From NCBI GenBank assembly GCA_034432095.1, contig DAOUCV010000046.1, forward strand, positions 1 to 9,232: a stretch of DNA of 9,232 nt, given 5' to 3'. Both the position numbers and the translations under genes were made by a program. Each line of letters begins with the position of its first letter. The stretch's first letter is position 1. Shown here one piece after another: positions 6,033 to 9,232 of this stretch. The notes beneath the pieces are model-generated. The model saw only the letters and a list, made by a program, of their open reading frames with translations, was not told the DNA's origin and searched no databases. This stretch comes from DAOUCV01 sp034432095. Its GTDB lineage: Bacteria; Chloroflexota; Dehalococcoidia; Dehalococcoidales; UBA2162.

Positions 6033-7187
6033 TTAGTCTTTAGTCTTTCTCTTTCTTAGTTCAAGGGCGATGGTCTCTCGCAGGACTTCATTGGTGCCTT
6101 CATATATCTGAGTAATTTTGGCATCTCTCATCATTTTCTCAACCGGGTAATCACGCATGTAGCCGACACCGCCAAAAACCTGCACGGCTTCGGTAGTAAC
6201 TTTCATCGCTACATCTGAGGCGAAGACCTTGACCATAGCTGATTCCCCGGTAAAGTTCTTGGCTCCGCTATCTATCATTCGGGCAACGGCGTAGGTCAGC
6301 GCCCTAGCTGCTTCTACCTGAATAGCCATATCAGCTAGCTTAATCTGGATGGCAGGCAGGGCAATGATTGGGTGCCCAAACTGGATGCGCTGCCGGGCGT
6401 AATCTATGGCTGCTTCCAGAGCTCCCTGAGCTATGCCAACGGCTTGGGCTCCTATGCCCGGGCGTGATTGGTCAAACACCTTTAGCGTTATGATGAACCC
6501 CATTCCCTCCCCACCGATTAAATTCTCCTTGGGGACGAAACAGTCTTCAAAGACCAGTTCTCTTGTTGCCGAGGCGCGAATACCCATTTTCTTCTCCTTT
6601 CTACCGAAGGAGAAGCCGGGGGTACCTTTCTCGACAATGAAAGCACTGGCACCGCGGGGGCCTTTTGACTTGTCAGTCAGGGCGATAACAGTATATATCT
6701 CGGCTTCACCAGCATTACTGATAAACTGCTTGGTTCCGTTGATGACATAGCCGTCCTTTTCACGGCGGGCGGTAGTTTTTATTGCGCCGGCGTCACTGCC
6801 GGCTGTCGCCTCGGTTATGGCAAAGGCAGCCAGTTTCCGACCTGCGGCAATATCTGGCAGGTATTTCTGCTTTTGCTCTTCAGTCCCGTATAATATTAAA
6901 GCCACCGTGCCCAGAGAAGTAGCGGCATAGCAGAGAGCCACCCCACTACAGACCCGGCTTAACTCTTCTATAACCAGACAGAGGTCAAGACAGCCCCCTC
7001 CCAGACCTTCATACTTTTCCGGGATAAAGACACGGAAGATATCGCTGGCCGCAAGATACTTCATTATTTCCCAAGGGAACTCTTCCTTCTCATCAAGCTC
7101 AGCTCGCACTGGCAGTATCTTCTCTTCGGCAATCGTTCGTACCAGCTTCTTAATTTCTTTCTGCTGCTCAGTTAAGAAATACTCCAA
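6033..7187 (-). CDS. Acyl-CoA dehydrogenase
   Basis: FAD flavoprotein that introduces a trans-2,3 double bond into an acyl-CoA and usually passes electrons to electron-transferring flavoprotein. Its 384 residues match the four-helix short/medium-chain type. Visible are FAITEATAGSDAG (122-134, the first family signature), GTKQFISNAG (151-160), MGIRAS (201-206), an FGGVGY segment (338-343, near FAD and the second signature) and IYEGTNEVLR with E363 as the catalytic base. Start: TTG at 7185-7187 with AGGGGG about 7 bases upstream; an in-frame TAA at 7200-7202 rules out a longer form. It is a single-gene unit with its own promoter near 7333-7363, and its 3' end converges on the MoaD-like gene with a 30-base gap and no clear terminator. 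Substrate chain length or branching (for example butyryl, isovaleryl or glutaryl type) cannot be fixed from sequence alone. No ETF genes are in view. Confidence 0.93.
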   Translation of the reverse strand: MEYFLTEQQKEIKKLVRTIAEEKILPVRAELDEKEEFPWEIMKYLAASDIFRVFIPEKYEGLGGGCLDLCLVIEELSRVCSGVALCYAATSLGTVALILYGTEEQKQKYLPDIAAGRKLAAFAITEATAGSDAGAIKTTARREKDGYVINGTKQFISNAGEAEIYTVIALTDKSKGPRGASAFIVEKGTPGFSFGRKEKKMGIRASATRELVFEDCFVPKENLIGGEGMGFIITLKVFDQSRPGIGAQAVGIAQGALEAAIDYARQRIQFGHPIIALPAIQIKLADMAIQVEAARALTYAVARMIDSGAKNFTGESAMVKVFASDVAMKVTTEAVQVFGGVGYMRDYPVEKMMRDAKITQIYEGTNEVLRETIALELRKRKTKD

Positions 7188-7326
7188 GATAATCCCCCTT
7201 TATCTAATCGGTTACTCGTCAAAGGTTGGAAGAAGACTATATGATTGCGGGTAAAGCTTAGTTTTGGTCTTCTTACGGGTGACAACCCTTAGAACGTTGG
7301 AAAAGTTGCTAGCTTCCGGTTCAAAT
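7188..7326 (-). other. Long 5' leader of the acyl-CoA dehydrogenase mRNA
   Basis: This noncoding stretch would be the 5' untranslated region if the promoter at 7333-7363 is used. It contains an inverted repeat, AAGAAGAC (7230-7237) with GTCTTCTT (7267-7274), separated by 29 bases, and a short GGGT/ACCC hairpin near 7277-7290. I recognise no riboswitch class. The leader may hold a regulator site or simply be spacer. Confidence 0.3.
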
Positions 7327-7332
7327 TAGCCT

Positions 7333-7363
7333 ATTATAAGCGGTGCTGTATACTTATTGTCAA
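7333..7363 (-). promoter_or_regulatory. Sigma70-type promoter for the acyl-CoA dehydrogenase gene
   Basis: On the minus strand a perfect TTGACA (7363-7358) and a perfect TATAAT (7338-7333) are separated by 19 bases, two more than ideal. Transcription would begin near 7326, leaving a leader of about 139 nt before the TTG start. Both boxes are exact, and they sit between the terminator of the upstream gene and the coding region, which supports the call despite the spacing. Confidence 0.6.
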
Positions 7364-7388
7364 GCGAGTAAGTGTTTAAATAAATTAA

Positions 7389-7425
7389 CGGGGCTGGAGG
7401 GTTTGAACCCTCCAGCCCCGTTTTT
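7389..7425. terminator. Intrinsic terminator, probably bidirectional
   Basis: CGGGGCTGGAGGG (7389-7401) pairs perfectly with CCCTCCAGCCCCG (7408-7420) around a TTTGAA loop. The stem is 13 base pairs, mostly G-C. In the minus direction it lies 28-64 bases after the binding-protein stop and is followed by TTAATTTATTTA, so it ends that transcript. In the plus direction it is followed by TTTTTCTCTTT, an even better U-tract, although no plus-strand gene leads into it. Confidence 0.92.
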
Positions 7426-7452
7426 CTCTTTGACTGTCTCTATCTGGCAGGC

Positions 7453-9232
7453 TTAGTAGCCCATGGACTTCTTCAGGCCCTGGTCAATCCAGACGTACGG
7501 CACCCAGAGGCCCATCGAAAAATAGCCGACATTTGACTCACCGGAGTAGTTCTTTAGCCAGGGCCACCATAAGGTGTACAAGGGCCATCTAATAGTCTGG
7601 AGACAAAGGGCCAGGTCCTGGAGGTATGGCTGCAGTTCTTTGGTTACCTTCATAGCGGCGCGCTGGTCTGTTACGGCAAGCACTCGAGCCTTCTGAGCCA
7701 TTTCGTTGACATAGGGGTCGTTAAGGATAGCACCGTTAATATAGCTTGTTCCGGTATACTGGTACTGCTCAGGATAGGTAGCCGGGGGAGAGACTCCTGG
7801 GGCAATCATCTCGTAGTCCCGTTGCTGTGCGACACCCATGAGTGCGGCATAGTCAACGACTATCCTGAATTCCATGGTAACTCCCACCTTTTTCAGGTAC
7901 TCCTGGATTATCGTGTAGTAGTCCACATACGCAGAAGTGAGCGTAATTTGTGTCTTAAAGCCGTTGGGATAGCCGGCCTCTTTCAGGAGCTGCTTTGCCT
8001 TCTCCGGATTATAGGTAAAGAGTTCCTTGACTGAGTCGGGGCATGCCGGGTCGTCAAGAGAAAGGTAGAGGTCTTTATATGCCCCGGTGTAGTAGTATGG
8101 CCAGGTCGGATAGGTTCCCAGACCAGCGTATAAGCTCTTGTTTATCTCGTCAAGGTTGATGGCCATCATCATTGCTCGGCGGACTTTGATGTTGTCAAAC
8201 GGCGGCCGGTCCACCCTCATATACGCCGGCGAAATGAACCCCCCGCCTATCTGTGCTACCTTCAACTTTGGAACTTGCCTAAGCATAGTGTCTTTGTCAG
8301 TCAGAGTAAAACCGCCCAGCTGGTCAATAGCACCCGTCCGCAGGGCGGCTTGCTGGGTAGACAGGTCGGGTATGACGGCAACCTTGACCTTTTCGATGTA
8401 GGGTAGCTGGTTGCCCTTTCCCGGGCCTACCGGGTCCTTAAAATAGTAGTTGGGGTTCCTCTCCAGCGTCGTCATGTTACTAGGAACGCTATCAGTAATG
8501 ATGTATGGCCCGGTGCCAACCGAGTTTTTCCAGTTACTCATATCAGTTCCGTATTTCTTGTATAGCTCCGGCGGGAATATGAGATTATTATCGACGATGC
8601 GCATGATGTTACTCAGATGTTCCGAAATCGGATGGGTGATGCTAACCTCCCACGGGCCGGTCTTCTTTGCCTCAATCCCCTTTATTAGGTAACTGAAGAA
8701 CCGGTAGTTCATGGTGTTAATGTCATTGTTAAACAGGGTCAGATTGTAGGCAACATCGTCGGCGGTTACTTCCCGCCCGTTGACCAGCCGTCCAGCTTCG
8801 GTACCCGTCTGCGCATAGTGTACCCCCTGGCGAATCTTGAAGATGGTAGTGACCGTTCCTGCTTTAGAATCAACCTCAAAGCGCCAGCTCTCGGCGAGAA
8901 AGCCTGTCTTGAGGTAGAAAAGGTTGGTCATGTCATCCCAGCGGCACTCATTGGTACCGTAGCCACCAGCGGGCCCCTTTGCCCAGTCGCCATCCCAGAG
9001 CCTGTTAAAAGCTAGCATGTGGGGAAGCCCCTTGCCCAGAGCCAGCAAATCCCAGTATTCACTAGCTGCGACCAGGTTAAGCGTGCCCCCATACTTTGGC
9101 ACCTCCGGAGCCGGTGCCACCACCTCTTCCTTTACCACCTTCTCCGCCGCCTCTTTTTCCACTTTTACGGCGGCTTTCTCTTCTTCCGCCTTCTTCTCTT
9201 CTTCCTTCGGGGCGCAGGAGGCTATCACCAGG
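7453..9232 (-). CDS. ABC transporter substrate-binding lipoprotein, family 5 (partial, 5' end off window)
   Basis: Extracytoplasmic binding protein of the SBP_bac_5 family (oligopeptide, dipeptide, nickel and similar), which delivers ligand to an ABC importer. The reading frame is open to the right edge, and the visible residues ...LVIASC form a lipobox with the lipidated Cys at 9214-9216. The initiator Met and most of the signal peptide therefore lie outside, and the GTG at 9226-9228 is a lipobox Val codon rather than a start. After the Cys comes a Lys/Glu-rich linker of about 30 residues and a Pro/Ala/Val segment, then the mature domain from KYGGTLNL. Family features, numbered from that Val: NGREVTADDVAYNL (about 150-163), VGTGPY (237-242) before LERNPNYY, KVRRAMMMAINLDEI (about 348-362) and PEKAKQLLKEAGYPNGF (about 402-418). 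At roughly 590 visible residues it is otherwise complete at the C-terminus. The ligand is unknown; permease and ATPase genes are not in view and, since a terminator follows, would lie upstream or elsewhere. Confidence 0.92.
   Translation of the reverse strand, partial: LVIASCAPKEEEKKAEEEKAAVKVEKEAAEKVVKEEVVAPAPEVPKYGGTLNLVAASEYWDLLALGKGLPHMLAFNRLWDGDWAKGPAGGYGTNECRWDDMTNLFYLKTGFLAESWRFEVDSKAGTVTTIFKIRQGVHYAQTGTEAGRLVNGREVTADDVAYNLTLFNNDINTMNYRFFSYLIKGIEAKKTGPWEVSITHPISEHLSNIMRIVDNNLIFPPELYKKYGTDMSNWKNSVGTGPYIITDSVPSNMTTLERNPNYYFKDPVGPGKGNQLPYIEKVKVAVIPDLSTQQAALRTGAIDQLGGFTLTDKDTMLRQVPKLKVAQIGGGFISPAYMRVDRPPFDNIKVRRAMMMAINLDEINKSLYAGLGTYPTWPYYYTGAYKDLYLSLDDPACPDSVKELFTYNPEKAKQLLKEAGYPNGFKTQITLTSAYVDYYTIIQEYLKKVGVTMEFRIVVDYAALMGVAQQRDYEMIAPGVSPPATYPEQYQYTGTSYINGAILNDPYVNEMAQKARVLAVTDQRAAMKVTKELQPYLQDLALCLQTIRWPLYTLWWPWLKNYSGESNVGYFSMGLWVPYVWIDQGLKKSMGY

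Noticed and set aside
7396..7420. Sequence resembling a tRNA T-arm (GGGTTTGAACCC) followed by a C-rich 3' part
   Set aside because: It is the inner part of a continuous 13-base-pair terminator stem; no D-arm, anticodon arm or acceptor partner is present.
9226..9228. GTG as the start codon of the binding lipoprotein
   Set aside because: The codon lies inside the lipobox ...LVIASC; the frame stays open to the edge, so the real start is outside the window.

Overview
This is a bacterial window with nine protein-coding genes and no RNA genes, CRISPR array or insertion sequence that I can recognise. The housekeeping genes (a zinc-ribbon L32, a DUF177/YceD protein and type II fatty-acid synthesis), the mix with a tungsten-type aldehyde ferredoxin oxidoreductase, an acyl-CoA dehydrogenase and a family 5 solute-binding lipoprotein, and the near-balanced base composition suggest an anaerobic, probably uncultured bacterium. 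My best guess is Dehalococcoidia or another Chloroflexota lineage. That placement is inference from gene content and general protein resemblance, not from a search.

Left part (1-3505, minus strand): a tight operon read right to left as yceD (DUF177), rpmF, fabK, fabD, fabG, running off the left edge, where acpP or fabF would be expected. fabK begins 11 bases after rpmF, fabK and fabD overlap by 4 bases, and the gene starts have good ribosome binding sites. A sigma70-type promoter (TTGACG, 17 bases, TATAAT) lies upstream of yceD. The usual plsX-fabH pair between rpmF and fabD is absent and fabK, an FMN enoyl-ACP reductase, sits in that place. The operon therefore couples a ribosomal protein to malonyl loading, ketoreduction and enoyl reduction.

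Middle (3506-6002, plus strand): a compact divergent promoter region leads into a 614-residue aldehyde ferredoxin oxidoreductase family enzyme and then a small MoaD/ThiS-like beta-grasp protein, probably its tungstopterin sulfur carrier. The 149-base gap between them holds two stem-loops, one a perfect 17-base inverted repeat, followed by a second good promoter just upstream of the small gene. This is the least ordinary part of the window.

Right part (6003-9232, minus strand): an acyl-CoA dehydrogenase with a TTG start, convergent with the MoaD-like gene at 30 bases and preceded by its own promoter and a leader of about 140 nt. A strong intrinsic terminator then closes a substrate-binding lipoprotein gene that runs off the right edge at its signal peptide.

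No feature amounts to a clearly new system. The best leads are the AOR/MoaD-like unit with its structured, promoter-bearing spacer, the -AG end of the MoaD-like protein, and the fabK arrangement.
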